A DNA stretch of 64,000 nucleotides. Source: SG8-30 sp963710135 (GTDB lineage: Bacteria; Pseudomonadota; Gammaproteobacteria; Steroidobacterales; Steroidobacteraceae). A program made the translations under genes and the position numbers. The stretch's first letter is position 1. Every line of letters begins with the position of its first letter. Of the stretch, positions 56,634-64,000 are shown piece by piece. Where the stretch lies: the NCBI GenBank assembly GCA_963710135.1, contig CAVPYY010000003.1:930001-994000 (forward strand). The letters run 5' to 3'. Below the pieces are notes generated by a model. That model saw nothing but the letters and a program-made list of their open reading frames with translations. It was not told the DNA's origin and did no database searches.

Positions 56634-56957
56634 TCAGGTTCCGATTTCGGCGATGGTGCGGTTGATGCGATTCCAGTATTCGTCCAGCGACTCGAGCTGG
56701 GCCTTGCCAGCTTCGGTCAGCCGGTAGTACTTGCGCGGCGGTCCGGCCTCGGACTCCTGCCACTCATATTGAACCAGTTCCTCCCGGCGCAGCTTGCTGA
56801 GCAGGGGATAGAGCGTGCCTTCCTGGGTGGCGAACTCCGTCTCCGCCAGCCGCCGCAGGATGTCCGGTACGTAGACGCTGCGAACCCCGACGATCTTGAG
56901 CACCAGGAATTCCAGGAGTCCCTTGCGAATCGGCGCGAGTTTGGGTTCAGGCAGCAT
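56634..56957 (-). CDS. PadR-family transcription regulator
   Basis: Winged-helix repressor of 107 residues. Signatures: KGLLEFLVLKIVG, YVPDILRRLAETEF, EGTLYPLLSKLRREELVQYEW and GPPRKYYRLTEAGKAQLESL. The start at 56957 fits the family length and N-terminus; in-frame codons upstream lie in the control region. An AGTACC/GGTACT inverted repeat is found 12-42 bp upstream. It is followed by the PspC gene, a common PadR-PspC module. Confidence 0.9.
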   Translation of the reverse strand: MLPEPKLAPIRKGLLEFLVLKIVGVRSVYVPDILRRLAETEFATQEGTLYPLLSKLRREELVQYEWQESEAGPPRKYYRLTEAGKAQLESLDEYWNRINRTIAEIGT

Positions 56958-56969
56958 ATCTTCAATACC

Positions 56970-56999
56970 AGTACCTTGTGATGAAAAGGTAGCGGTACT
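56970..56999. promoter_or_regulatory. inverted repeat, PadR operator candidate
   Basis: AGTACC (56970-56975) and GGTACT (56994-56999) are perfect 6-bp inverted arms 18 bp apart, just upstream of the PadR start. Position fits autoregulation; the long spacer makes it a candidate only. Confidence 0.45.
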
Positions 57000-57085
57000 C
57001 AGCAAGGATGTCAAGACCCGTTTGCGGTTGGGCGAGGCGGCTGGCGCTGCTAGTCTGCAACCTTGGGCGAGCAGAGGGGGCCGAT

Positions 57086-57559
57086 ATGAAGGCCGTGAAG
57101 TTCATCTGGCTTGCGTGCGCAACGGTCATTTTTGGGATGCTCTATTCCACGCTCCGCGCCCAGGTCCCCGCTTTGACCACATGGCTCGGTCCTGAGTTGA
57201 TTGCGGGTTCGGACGCCTGGCTGCTCGTTGCCGCTGTGTACGCTTTTGGCCTCACGTTCAAGTTCCTGGTCGTGGGCATCATCGCGCTGTCGGTGGCGCT
57301 GCTGATCCATCTGGCCTGCCAGCCGAGGGCGATGGTGGTGGCGACGCTGGCTGGTGTACTGGCGCCGGTCATCGGCTTTGTCTCGATAGCGTCGGTACCA
57401 GAGCTACGTAGCCTCATCAGCCCGCTGGGCCATGCGATGGCCATTGTGAATGACGTGACCTTTGCAGCGATGCTGCCGCTGGCGACCTGGCTCGTAGGGG
57501 CCCTGGCATCGCGCAAAGCCGTGTCAATCGGATCACGGCAGAAGCTCGCGGAACAATGA
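57086..57559 (+). CDS. integral membrane protein of unknown function
   Basis: Not recognised. A 157-residue product with about four hydrophobic helices (residues about 4-22, 45-80 as two, 83-105 and 128-148), a short polar tail and no charged loops large enough for a domain. ATG at 57086 follows GAGGGGG. It reads away from PadR and may be co-transcribed with the cupin gene 34 nt later. Confidence 0.65.
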   Translation: MKAVKFIWLACATVIFGMLYSTLRAQVPALTTWLGPELIAGSDAWLLVAAVYAFGLTFKFLVVGIIALSVALLIHLACQPRAMVVATLAGVLAPVIGFVSIASVPELRSLISPLGHAMAIVNDVTFAAMLPLATWLVGALASRKAVSIGSRQKLAEQ

Positions 57560-57593
57560 CTAGCTTCTGTTCGAGCGACGCAGGTAACGCGTC

Positions 57594-58064
57594 ATGAGCG
57601 GGCCTGCACCCGTGCGCGCCGATGACGTCACAGCAATGTCCGACAATGGCTATCCGGAGCCCTTTCGTTCCCGGATGGGTTCCGCCCGCTGGCGTCGCCT
57701 GGGAGACCTGTTCGGATTGACGCAGTTCGGCGTCAGTCGCGAGACGCTCGAGCCCGGGGCGCAGTCGTCAGTGCGTCATTGGCACACGCTCGCCGACGAG
57801 TTCGTCTACATGCTCGAGGGCGAACTGGTGCTCATCACCAACGATGGCGAGTTCACTATCAAGCCGGGCGAGTGCATCGGCTTCAAGGCCGGTGATCGGA
57901 ACGCCCATCACCTTGTAAATCGCAGCGATGCCGCGGCCACGTTCCTGGTGGTGGGCTCGCGCGTCCCCGGCGATGTGCCGCTCTATCCGGACGACGACCT
58001 CGCCGTGTTCAACACCGAGGACGGTCGCATTGCCGTTCACAAGGACGGCAAGCCGTACGGTTAG
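57594..58064 (+). CDS. cupin-domain protein
   Basis: Single-cupin protein of 156 residues. The metal-binding motif is SVRHWHTLADEFVYMLEG (HxH..E) and the second half GECIGFKAGDRNAHHLVN (His). Function is not determined; related small cupins bind sugars or metal-dependent substrates. The start ATG at 57594 may be preceded by an alternative, but homology covers the region from about residue 15. The DUF1801 gene follows 14 nt later, suggesting an operon. Confidence 0.85.
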   Translation: MSGPAPVRADDVTAMSDNGYPEPFRSRMGSARWRRLGDLFGLTQFGVSRETLEPGAQSSVRHWHTLADEFVYMLEGELVLITNDGEFTIKPGECIGFKAGDRNAHHLVNRSDAAATFLVVGSRVPGDVPLYPDDDLAVFNTEDGRIAVHKDGKPYG

Positions 58065-58078
58065 CTGGACGAGCACGC

Positions 58079-58498
58079 GTGGGCGAAAACAAGACGAAAG
58101 CCACCAAGTCCAGCGTCGCGGCCTATCTCGCCGCGATCAGCGACGACGAGCGGCGTCGCGACTGCAAGACCCTGGTCAAGTGGATGGGCGAGATCACCGG
58201 TGAGCCGCCCAGGATGTGGGGCGACAGCATCGTCGGGTTCGGCAGCTACCACTACAAGTACGACAGCGGGCGCGAAGGCGACTTCTTCATAAGCGGCCTG
58301 TCCTCGCGCAAGAACGACCTGGCGATCTACGTGATGGCGGGATTGGGCAGGTTCGACTCGTTGCTGAAGAAGCTAGGTCGGCACAAGGTCGGCAAGTCCT
58401 GCCTGTACATCAAGCGCCTGTCGGATATCGACCAGGCCGTGCTGCAGTCGATCATCGAGAGCTCGGTACGGTACATGCGCCGCGAGTATCCGCAGTAG
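58079..58498 (+). CDS. DUF1801 family protein
   Basis: Small protein of 139 residues with the DUF1801 (YdhG-like) fold: DERRRDCKTLVKWMGEITGEPPRMWGDSIVGFG, YHYKYDSGREGDFFISGLSSRKNDLAIYVMAG, and SCLYIKRLSDIDQAVL. Family function is unknown. The GTG start at 58079 lies 14 nt after the cupin stop. Complete and undamaged. Confidence 0.88.
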   Translation: MGENKTKATKSSVAAYLAAISDDERRRDCKTLVKWMGEITGEPPRMWGDSIVGFGSYHYKYDSGREGDFFISGLSSRKNDLAIYVMAGLGRFDSLLKKLGRHKVGKSCLYIKRLSDIDQAVLQSIIESSVRYMRREYPQ

Positions 58499-58628
58499 CC
58501 CCTCCTGCGGATTATGTTCGCTTGCGACCTGCAGCCGGGAATTCGGCAGCCATGTGTGATAACTGTATTGCTCGACAGGCTCGAGGTCGTGACTTTGGCT
58601 GGCGCGCCGCTCTGATGGAGGACTGCGA

Positions 58629-58964
58629 ATGGATGCCCTGCTCAAGCTGCTGGTGGCGGCCACCTGCCTGGGCGCACTCGGCTACTGCGTGCGTGCGTTT
58701 CGCATTGGTCGTGTCAACGTCAAGGGCGTGACGTACACACTCGAGCGGCCGGCGGCTTTCGCCTTCGGCGTAGGGTTGATCGCCACGTTCGCCGTCATGC
58801 TGCTCGGCCTGGTGTTTGCCTACGAGTACATGCAGTCGACAATGCAGCTGGGCGTGCTCACCCTGATGGGCGGCATGGCGATCCTGGCGCGGGTCCTGGC
58901 GATTCTGTTCGTACTGTTCCTGGCCAGCCTGGCTCTCGCCAGGTGGCGGGCCGGCAACCGCTGA
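58629..58964 (+). CDS. small integral membrane protein of unknown function
   Basis: Not recognised. A 111-residue product with three hydrophobic helices at about 4-24, 44-66 and 74-105. A loop between helices one and two (IGRVNVKGVTYTLERP) is polar. GGAGG at 58616-58620 upstream of the ATG supports the start. It ends about 120 bp before a c-di-GMP riboswitch. Confidence 0.6.
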   Translation: MDALLKLLVAATCLGALGYCVRAFRIGRVNVKGVTYTLERPAAFAFGVGLIATFAVMLLGLVFAYEYMQSTMQLGVLTLMGGMAILARVLAILFVLFLASLALARWRAGNR

Positions 58965-59087
58965 AGTCCTGCTCTGACCCGATGAAAAGGCCGCCCTGCG
59001 GTCGCCAAGCCCCTAAAACGACTGCTTGTCGGCCCCGCAACGCCCCCCTGGTTGCGTCAACGGTGCCGCAGGGTGCATATTCGGGCT

Positions 59088-59176
59088 CGTGTAAACGGCA
59101 AACCCGTCGCAAGGCGGGGACGCAAAGCCACCGGTCGTCGGGACTTGGGGTCCAACGATAGCGGGGTTGCCACAGT
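59088..59176 (+). ncRNA. cyclic-di-GMP-I (GEMM-I) riboswitch aptamer
   Basis: Conserved core visible: GGCAAACC (59097-59104), GGGACGCAAAGCC (59117-59129), a variable P3 stem (TCGT/ACGA, then GGAC/GTCC) and TAGCGGGGTTGCC (59159-59171). Order and spacing are those of GEMM-I RNAs that bind the second messenger c-di-GMP. It precedes the SPOR-like gene at 59313 on the same strand. A flanking stem would close with GTGT/ACAC-like bases. Gene control direction (on or off) is not certain. Confidence 0.92.
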
Positions 59177-59267
59177 CTGACCTGGAGCAACAGGCCGATT
59201 CGGCCAAGGCTCCCGGTCATGGGTCCGGCTCGTCTCTGAGTCCGGCCCACTCCCTGGCAGCTTTCCC

Positions 59268-59277
59268 ACGACCGGTG
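59268..59277 (+). promoter_or_regulatory. candidate anti-aptamer arm of the expression platform
   Basis: ACGACCGGTG can pair perfectly (10 bp) with CACCGGTCGT at 59129-59138, inside the aptamer's P3 side, and the pairing can extend with GGA/TCC after one mismatch. A TTTT follows at 59281-59284. The arms could act as a switch between ligand-bound and free folds; this is inferred from sequence only. Confidence 0.45.
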
Positions 59278-59312
59278 CTCTTTTGGGGTTCGGGGTCTTG
59301 GGGGAAGTGCAA

Positions 59313-60171
59313 ATGAACAATCCGTCTTCCGGATCGGATGGCGCGCCACCGGTCTATGTCATCACGCTCGCATCCTCGGCGGCACCCATGCCGCTGCACG
59401 TGCCTGAGGCACCGCAGCTGGCTGGGCTGGCGGTGTTCCGCTCGCGTCGCCGCGAGGACAACCGCGAGCGATTCCGTCTACACCTGGGCTACTTCGGGTC
59501 CGCGGACGCCGCGGAACAGCTGCTGCCGATCGTGCGCGAAACCTATCCAGCCGCTTTCGTGGCGGTGGCGCCCGACAGCGGCATGGGATCGCTCGACGAT
59601 ACCGGCGTAGCGCGTTTCAGCATCATCAAGCCCATCGAGGCGCCGCCCGCGCCGCCGCCGAGCCAGACGCACGAGCCCATCTTGCGGTTCGCCAGCGAGC
59701 CGCACCGGACCGCGCCGGCCAGGCCCGCCGCCGCGCCGCCGGCGGCCGAGCCCGTGGTGTCCGCCGCACCGCTCGAGGCGCCGCCCGCAGCGCCGGAGCC
59801 CGCCGCAGCAGTACGCAGTGCAGCTCCTGTGGTCGAAGCAGGTCATCGATCTCAGCAAGATTCCGAGCCTGTCGATCTTCGCGGGATATCTGCTGTATGC
59901 GGTCGAGAGCGAGCGAGGCGGTCGGCGGATCTACGGCGTGCGCCTCGGTTTCTACACGGACACGATGTCGGCAGGCCTGGTGGCGCAGTACATCAGGCCG
60001 CAGTTCGCCGGCGCCACGACGGTGCCGGTCAGCGAGCGCGAGCGCGAGCGGGCATCGACGGCGGCCATTCGGCTGATCTCGGGCCAGTCACGCCGCAGTT
60101 CGCGGCAGTTGATCCGCTGGCCGCAGTCGGCACTGCCGGTGGACGCCGCTCAGCGAATCAGCTCCCTGTAG
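59313..60171 (+). pseudogene. SPOR-like domain protein under c-di-GMP riboswitch, one frameshift
   Basis: Two SPOR-type modules separated by a Pro/Ala-rich linker. The first (about residues 8-110) has PPVYVITLASSA, LAGLAVFRSRRREDNRERFRLHLGYF, ADAAEQLLPIVRETYPAAFV; the linker runs to about 165. The second reads QQYAVQLLWSKQVIDLSKIPSLSIFAGYLLYAVE, GRRIYGVRLGFYTDTMSAGLVAQYI and ends QRISSL. A one-base shift near 59800 (within the repetitive GCC/GCA tract) separates the two frames, so it may be a slippage or sequencing error. SPOR-type modules bind septal peptidoglycan or act as cell-envelope scaffolds. Expression should be controlled by the riboswitch upstream. Confidence 0.8.
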
Positions 60172-60332
60172 GCGTGCCAGGTGGCGCGAGAGTTCGCGCA
60201 GGCGGGTCGCCATGACCGGCGCGCCGAACGGGAATCCCGGCACGGCCGCGACACGTCGCCGCCCCGATTCCAATCGCTGGTAATCTTGTCCGGCTTGCGG
60301 ACAGGAATTTGTCGTCGAGGAGGCCGCCGCAG

Positions 60333-60713
60333 ATGCGTTTTCTGGTCACGTTGATGCTGGTCGTCGTCGGCATCATCCACCTGCTGCCCTTGTCCGGCGT
60401 GCTGGGCAGCGATCGCCTGGCGTCCCTGTACGGCCTGTCGTTCGCCGAGCCCAACCTCGCGATCCTGATGCGCCACCGCGCGGTGCTGTTCGGACTGCTC
60501 GGCGTGTTCCTGCTGGTCGCAGCGTTCAGGCCCAGCTACCAGGTGGCCGCGTTCGCAGCTGGATTCGTCAGCGTGGTGTCCTTCATCGTGCTGGCGCTAT
60601 CGGTGGGCGGCTACAACGCGGCCCTTGGGCGGGTGTTCGTCGCGGATCTGGTCGCGTTGGCGTGCCTCGTCGTCGGACTCGCGGCGTACGTCTTCTCCAA
60701 TCGCCCGGCCTGA
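60333..60713 (+). CDS. small membrane protein of unknown function
   Basis: A 126-residue product with four hydrophobic helices (VTLMLVVVGIIHLLPLSGVLG, then 43-63, 70-95 and 104-122 approximately). It belongs to a small family in proteobacteria that has no proven role and is sometimes mislabelled as a phosphopantetheine adenylyltransferase; it contains no nucleotide-binding motif. Start at 60333 has GAGGAGG with 9-nt spacing. Confidence 0.65.
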   Translation: MRFLVTLMLVVVGIIHLLPLSGVLGSDRLASLYGLSFAEPNLAILMRHRAVLFGLLGVFLLVAAFRPSYQVAAFAAGFVSVVSFIVLALSVGGYNAALGRVFVADLVALACLVVGLAAYVFSNRPA

Positions 60714-60772
60714 CCGCCGGGCGCCTGCGCGCCCTCAACCGGTCGCGACGCAGGCAGCGGTCGGCCCGGCAT

Positions 60773-61267
60773 TCATCCCGTGAACTCGTAGAGCACGACC
60801 AGGTGTCCGTCCAGGTCGACGAACGCGCCCTCCACGAACTTCAGCCCCTCGGCGTTCACCGACTCGACCGGGTCGACCACCTCGAGCCCCATCTCGCGCA
60901 GCCGCGCCAGCTTGTCGATCAAGTCCGCCACGCGAATCACCGGCGTCGAGACGTGGATTCCGGCTGGACGGGGCAGCTCGACGCCCTTGACCTCGGTGAT
61001 GGCGAATCCCCGGACTTCTGTCGCGCTGTTGAGCGAGGCGAACCTGAGCTTGGCCTCCGGCGGCAGTTTGAAGACAGGATAGGAGTACGAGGTCGGGCTG
61101 GATTCGGTGATCGCGAACACTTCGAAGCCGAGCACGTCCCGGTAGACCGAGAGCGAGCGCTCCAGATCCGCCACCAGGAAGTTCACACGCTTGAGATGCA
61201 GTACCTCGTCCGCCTGCGCCTGCAGCGCGCCGAAAGCCAACGCCGTGATCAATAGATTGCGGAACAT
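60773..61267 (-). CDS. exported VOC-family (glyoxalase-like) protein
   Basis: Protein of 164 residues with a signal peptide (MFRNLLITALAFGALQAQA) and a VOC fold: LKRVNFLVADLERSLSVYRDVLGFEVF, RFASLNSATEVRGFAITEV, VSTPVIRVADLIDKLARLREMGLEV and VEGAFVDLDGHLVVLYEF with a Glu metal-ligand candidate. Strong ribosome site GAGGGGG before ATG at 61267. Export of a glyoxalase-fold protein is unusual. Divergent from the ChaN-PDZ gene. Confidence 0.85.
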   Translation of the reverse strand: MFRNLLITALAFGALQAQADEVLHLKRVNFLVADLERSLSVYRDVLGFEVFAITESSPTSYSYPVFKLPPEAKLRFASLNSATEVRGFAITEVKGVELPRPAGIHVSTPVIRVADLIDKLARLREMGLEVVDPVESVNAEGLKFVEGAFVDLDGHLVVLYEFTG

Positions 61268-61394
61268 CGCCACCCCCTCTTGTCGTGGAGGAACGATGAT
61301 GGCTGGCGACACGACCAAGTCAAGCCGGCAGCCGGGAACCGATGCGTCCGCCGGATGGTCGACAGACGGCGCATCGCCCATCGAGGTACTGCCG

Positions 61395-62603
61395 ATGACC
61401 AGGCCCGTTTCGCTGCTGATCCTGTTGTCGCTGCTCGCGCTGCCGCTGGCCTGCAGGGCGACCGAGCCGGTGGCGGAGGCGGACGCTCCCGGCGCGGGCC
61501 TGCCGTATCCCCCTGCCGAGCGGCCGGCGCCGGGCCAGATCTTCCATGTGGCGACGGGGCTGCCGCTGTCTTTCGACGACATGATGGACATGGTGTCCGG
61601 CGCGCGGCTGGTGTTCATCGGCGAGTCGCACGACAACATGCAGGCGCACATCGTGCAGCTGCAGATATTGCGGGACCTGGAACGGCGCTTCCCGGGCCGC
61701 ATTGCCCTCGGCATGGAGATGTTCCGCCAGCCGCAGCAGCCTGCGCTGGATCGCTGGACGCGCGGTGAGCTGACGGAGCTCGAGTTTCTCGAGGCCACCG
61801 ACTGGCGCAACACCTGGCGCTACGATTTCGGCTACTACCGCGCGATCCTGGAGTTCGCGCGCGATGAGCACATCGATATCGTCGCGCTCAATCCGTCCCA
61901 GGCGCTGCAGGACCAGGTGCGCCAGCTGGGGCTGGAGGACTTGCCCGAGGAAGCGCGGGCGCAGCTGCCCGAGATGGGCGAGCCGGATCCCTACCAGCAT
62001 GCCGCCATGAAGGCGATCTATGGTGGGCACATTCCCACCGAGGGTGCGTTCGAGCGCTTCTTCGATATTCAGCGCCTGTGGGAGGAGTCGATGGCGGAGA
62101 GCGTCGTCGACTACCTGAGGAGCCCGCGTGGCCAGGGCAGGATCATGGTGACGCTAACCGGCGGCGGGCACGTGCAGTACGGCTATGGCTTGCCGAAGAA
62201 GGTGTTGCGCCGCATGCCGCTGCCGTACGCGATCATCGAGCCGGCCGAGATCGAGGTGCCGCCCGAGAAGCGCATGCCCAATGTCGATTTCCCTGACATC
62301 CCGCTGCTGCCGGCGGACTTCGTCTGGTGGGTGCCGTATGAGGATCTGCCCGCCAGCACCGTTCGACTGGGCGTTGGCATCGACGATCGCGGCGGGGCGC
62401 TGCGGGTGCAGAGCGTCGAGCCCGGGCTGCCGGCGGCGAGGTCCGGCATCGTCGTGGGAGACGAGATTATTGCCGTTGCCGGTGAACCGGTCAGAACCGT
62501 GACCGCGCTGGTCTACTGGGTGCAGCAGCAGACGCCCGGCGTCCAGGCTGCGGTGACTGTACGGCGCGCCGGATCCCCGGTGGAGGTCGCGGTCGAGTTC
62601 TAG
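61395..62603 (+). CDS. ChaN/Tiki-superfamily protein fused to PDZ
   Basis: Exported protein of 402 residues. Signal peptide with a weak lipobox (LALPLAC, Cys16) is followed by a ChaN/DUF399 domain of haem-binding lipoproteins (about 45-300): ARLVFIGESHDNMQAHIVQLQIL, RIALGMEMFRQPQQP, LEATDWRNTWRYDFGYY, NPSQAL, MVTLTGGGHVQYGYGLP. A PDZ domain is at the C-terminus (about 330-400: GLPAARSGIVVGDEIIAVAGEP). Usual ChaN lacks a PDZ. It may bind haem or act as a protease-like Tiki enzyme at the outer membrane. The start at 61395 puts the signal peptide at the N-terminus. Confidence 0.87.
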   Translation: MTRPVSLLILLSLLALPLACRATEPVAEADAPGAGLPYPPAERPAPGQIFHVATGLPLSFDDMMDMVSGARLVFIGESHDNMQAHIVQLQILRDLERRFPGRIALGMEMFRQPQQPALDRWTRGELTELEFLEATDWRNTWRYDFGYYRAILEFARDEHIDIVALNPSQALQDQVRQLGLEDLPEEARAQLPEMGEPDPYQHAAMKAIYGGHIPTEGAFERFFDIQRLWEESMAESVVDYLRSPRGQGRIMVTLTGGGHVQYGYGLPKKVLRRMPLPYAIIEPAEIEVPPEKRMPNVDFPDIPLLPADFVWWVPYEDLPASTVRLGVGIDDRGGALRVQSVEPGLPAARSGIVVGDEIIAVAGEPVRTVTALVYWVQQQTPGVQAAVTVRRAGSPVEVAVEF

Positions 62604-62664
62604 CCGGCGCCGCGGGCGCGGGAGTGGAGATCAAGATCTGCGTGGGGCGGCCGATACCGGCTGC

Positions 62665-63624
62665 ATGGGACTGCGTGATTTGTTCCTGCGACGTCAGCAA
62701 GACCCGCCGCCCGTTCCGGCGGCCCGCCCCGCCGTGGCGGAGGCCCATGAGCATTGGCGGGTTCTGCCGCCCGGCACCGCAACGTCGCCGGCCGCGGATT
62801 TCCTGAACCGGATCGCCGCGGAACTCGCAACGGGACCGGTCAACCTGCCTTGCTTTCCCGACATCGTGCCGCGCGTACGCACGGCGCTCGACGATCCCCG
62901 CAGCACCGCCGACGACATCGTCAAGATCGCCGGCACCGAGCCCAGGCTTGCCGCCCGCCTGCTGCAGACGGCCAACTCGGTGGTGTTCAATCCCTCCGGC
63001 AAGCCGCTGGTTCACCTGCGGGCTGCCGTCACGCGCCTGGGCCACAGCCTGGTGCAGTCGGTGACCATGGTGTTCGCCATCCAGCAGATGAAGACAGAGC
63101 CCGCGCTGCGTCCGGTTGCCCGGCCGCTCGGCGACCTGTGGGAGAAGAGCATGGCGGTGGCATCCATCTGCCAGGTGCTGGCGCGACAGCTGCGCGTGCC
63201 GACCGACAAGGTGTTCCTGACCGGCCTGCTGCACGGCATCGGGCACTTCTACATCCTGGTACGTTCCACGGACGCTGACGGCGCAGTTGCCTACGACGAG
63301 CTGCCGGCCGATCTGGTGACCGCGGCGCACCCGTCGATGGGCGCCGCAATACTCACGAGGTGGGGTTTCGAGGACGTCATCTGCAGGGCGATCGCCAACC
63401 AGAACGACCACAAGCGTGAGTCCAGCCGCGCCGCGGACATCACCGACGTCGTCACCGCGAGCGTGGTGCTGGCGGAAGCGTTCCTGGAGCACGACGGCGA
63501 CCTGGGCCGAACCGAGGGAGTGAACGCCTTCGAGCGCCTGGGCCTGGGTCCATATTCGCTGAAGGCCGTCCTGGAACACACCGAGCACTCGCTGGATGCA
63601 CTGCGTGACGCGCTGATGCATTAG
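62665..63624 (+). CDS. HDOD-domain protein
   Basis: HDOD signalling protein of 319 residues. The degenerate HD-related domain (about 50-265) has NLPCFPDIVPRVRTALDDPRS, IVKIAGTEPRLAARLLQTANS, AVTRLGHSLVQSV and FLTGLLHGIGHFYIL. HDOD domains take part in bacterial signalling, often near c-di-GMP or chemotaxis systems, and act as scaffolds. No enzymatic motif beyond the family HxxGH-like core is clear. It begins 61 nt after the ChaN-PDZ stop. Confidence 0.88.
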   Translation: MGLRDLFLRRQQDPPPVPAARPAVAEAHEHWRVLPPGTATSPAADFLNRIAAELATGPVNLPCFPDIVPRVRTALDDPRSTADDIVKIAGTEPRLAARLLQTANSVVFNPSGKPLVHLRAAVTRLGHSLVQSVTMVFAIQQMKTEPALRPVARPLGDLWEKSMAVASICQVLARQLRVPTDKVFLTGLLHGIGHFYILVRSTDADGAVAYDELPADLVTAAHPSMGAAILTRWGFEDVICRAIANQNDHKRESSRAADITDVVTASVVLAEAFLEHDGDLGRTEGVNAFERLGLGPYSLKAVLEHTEHSLDALRDALMH

Positions 63625-63725
63625 GGCGCGACCGGACCGGTCGCACCGCCGCCTTGCGGCATTTCCGCCTTGTCGTCGCCCCCCGCGATCAGCAGACTGC
63701 GGCCGGGCAAGCATAGAGAACGAGG

Positions 63726-64000
63726 ATGAACGGCTGCCTGCGTGCCTGTGTCGCGATGGTCGCCATCTGGCTGGCCGGCTGCACCGCTGCGGCCACACTG
63801 GGCGAGCCGATCACGCAGGTGGTGGGGGAGCGGGGCTATCGGTTCGATGTCGCCTCGTCCACCCGGCACGCCGACGATACGCTGCTGATCCTGACCTTCT
63901 CGGGCGGCGGAACGCGCGCCTCGGCGCTGGCCTACGGCGTGCTCGAGCAACTGGCCCGAGATCGCGTGGCGGCGGATGGCCGCAGTGGGCGATTGCTGGA
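63726..64000 (+). CDS. patatin-like phospholipase lipoprotein, N-terminal part
   Basis: Starts MNGCLRACVAMVAIWLAGC, a lipoprotein signal with Cys19. The patatin oxyanion motif GGGTR is in LTFSGGGTRASALAYGVLEQLAR; the nucleophile Ser (GxSxG) lies beyond the right edge. Such enzymes hydrolyse membrane lipids. ATG at 63726 has GAGG directly before. The gene is cut by the window end. Confidence 0.82.
   Translation, partial: MNGCLRACVAMVAIWLAGCTAAATLGEPITQVVGERGYRFDVASSTRHADDTLLILTFSGGGTRASALAYGVLEQLARDRVAADGRSGRLL

Overview
The window is GC-rich, densely coded DNA of a Gram-negative bacterium: outer-membrane TonB-dependent receptors, an RND efflux pump, HflKC, lipoproteins and OmpA/SPOR-type envelope proteins. 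The mix (DUF2058/YaiL, YegP, HflKC, fatty-acid/CoA genes with paired SDRs, GEMM riboswitch, BLUF sensor) fits an aerobic, heterotrophic gammaproteobacterium of the Steroidobacteraceae/Nevskiales/Xanthomonadales kind; this placement is inference. No rRNA, tRNA, CRISPR array or transposase was seen.

Layout. 0-2.5 kb: a TetR - membrane-fusion protein - RND permease efflux operon with a perfect 26-bp palindromic operator. 2.6-11.6 kb: housekeeping and small enzymes (YegP, an Mrr-fold protein, a DnaQ-like exonuclease, DUF817, an alpha/beta hydrolase, HflK/HflC, an aminotransferase and an exported peptide deformylase). 11.6-26.8 kb: a CoA-ester catabolic island: acyl-CoA dehydrogenase, DECR-like reductase, TetR, acyl-CoA ligase, iron-ADH-family enzyme, MeaB, a two-subunit B12-dependent acyl-CoA mutase, SDR, crotonase, TonB receptor, DJ-1, GST and cupin. 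A shared motif in three divergent promoter regions suggests one regulon under the island's TetR. The mutase keeps the MCM fold but carries Leu, Cys and Asn where MCM has Tyr89, Arg207 and His244, so its substrate is probably new.

26.9-35 kb: prolyl oligopeptidase, an unknown coiled-coil membrane protein, a GGDEF/EAL protein and a broken PKHD dioxygenase. 35-48.4 kb: a polyamine/peptide uptake-and-catabolism block (FAD oxidase, class III aminotransferase, aldehyde dehydrogenase, C45 acyltransferase, Dpp-like ABC transporter, TonB receptor, GntR regulator, PepSY protein). Nearly every gene there is frameshifted, and two junctions look like deletions, one of which fuses DppB to DppC; only the TonB receptor is intact. 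This is either genuine decay or a badly assembled stretch. Isolated single-base frameshifts also hit the fusion protein, HflC, OmpA and SPOR genes.

48.4-64 kb: small stress and envelope genes, including a BLUF photoreceptor fused to a PsiE membrane domain, a CGNR regulator facing a small unknown gene across twin operators, PadR/PspC, and a cyclic-di-GMP-I riboswitch upstream of a SPOR-like gene with a possible anti-aptamer arm. At the right end are a ChaN-PDZ protein, an HDOD protein and the start of a patatin-like lipoprotein. With the GGDEF/EAL protein at 31-33 kb, the riboswitch shows that the cell uses c-di-GMP signalling.
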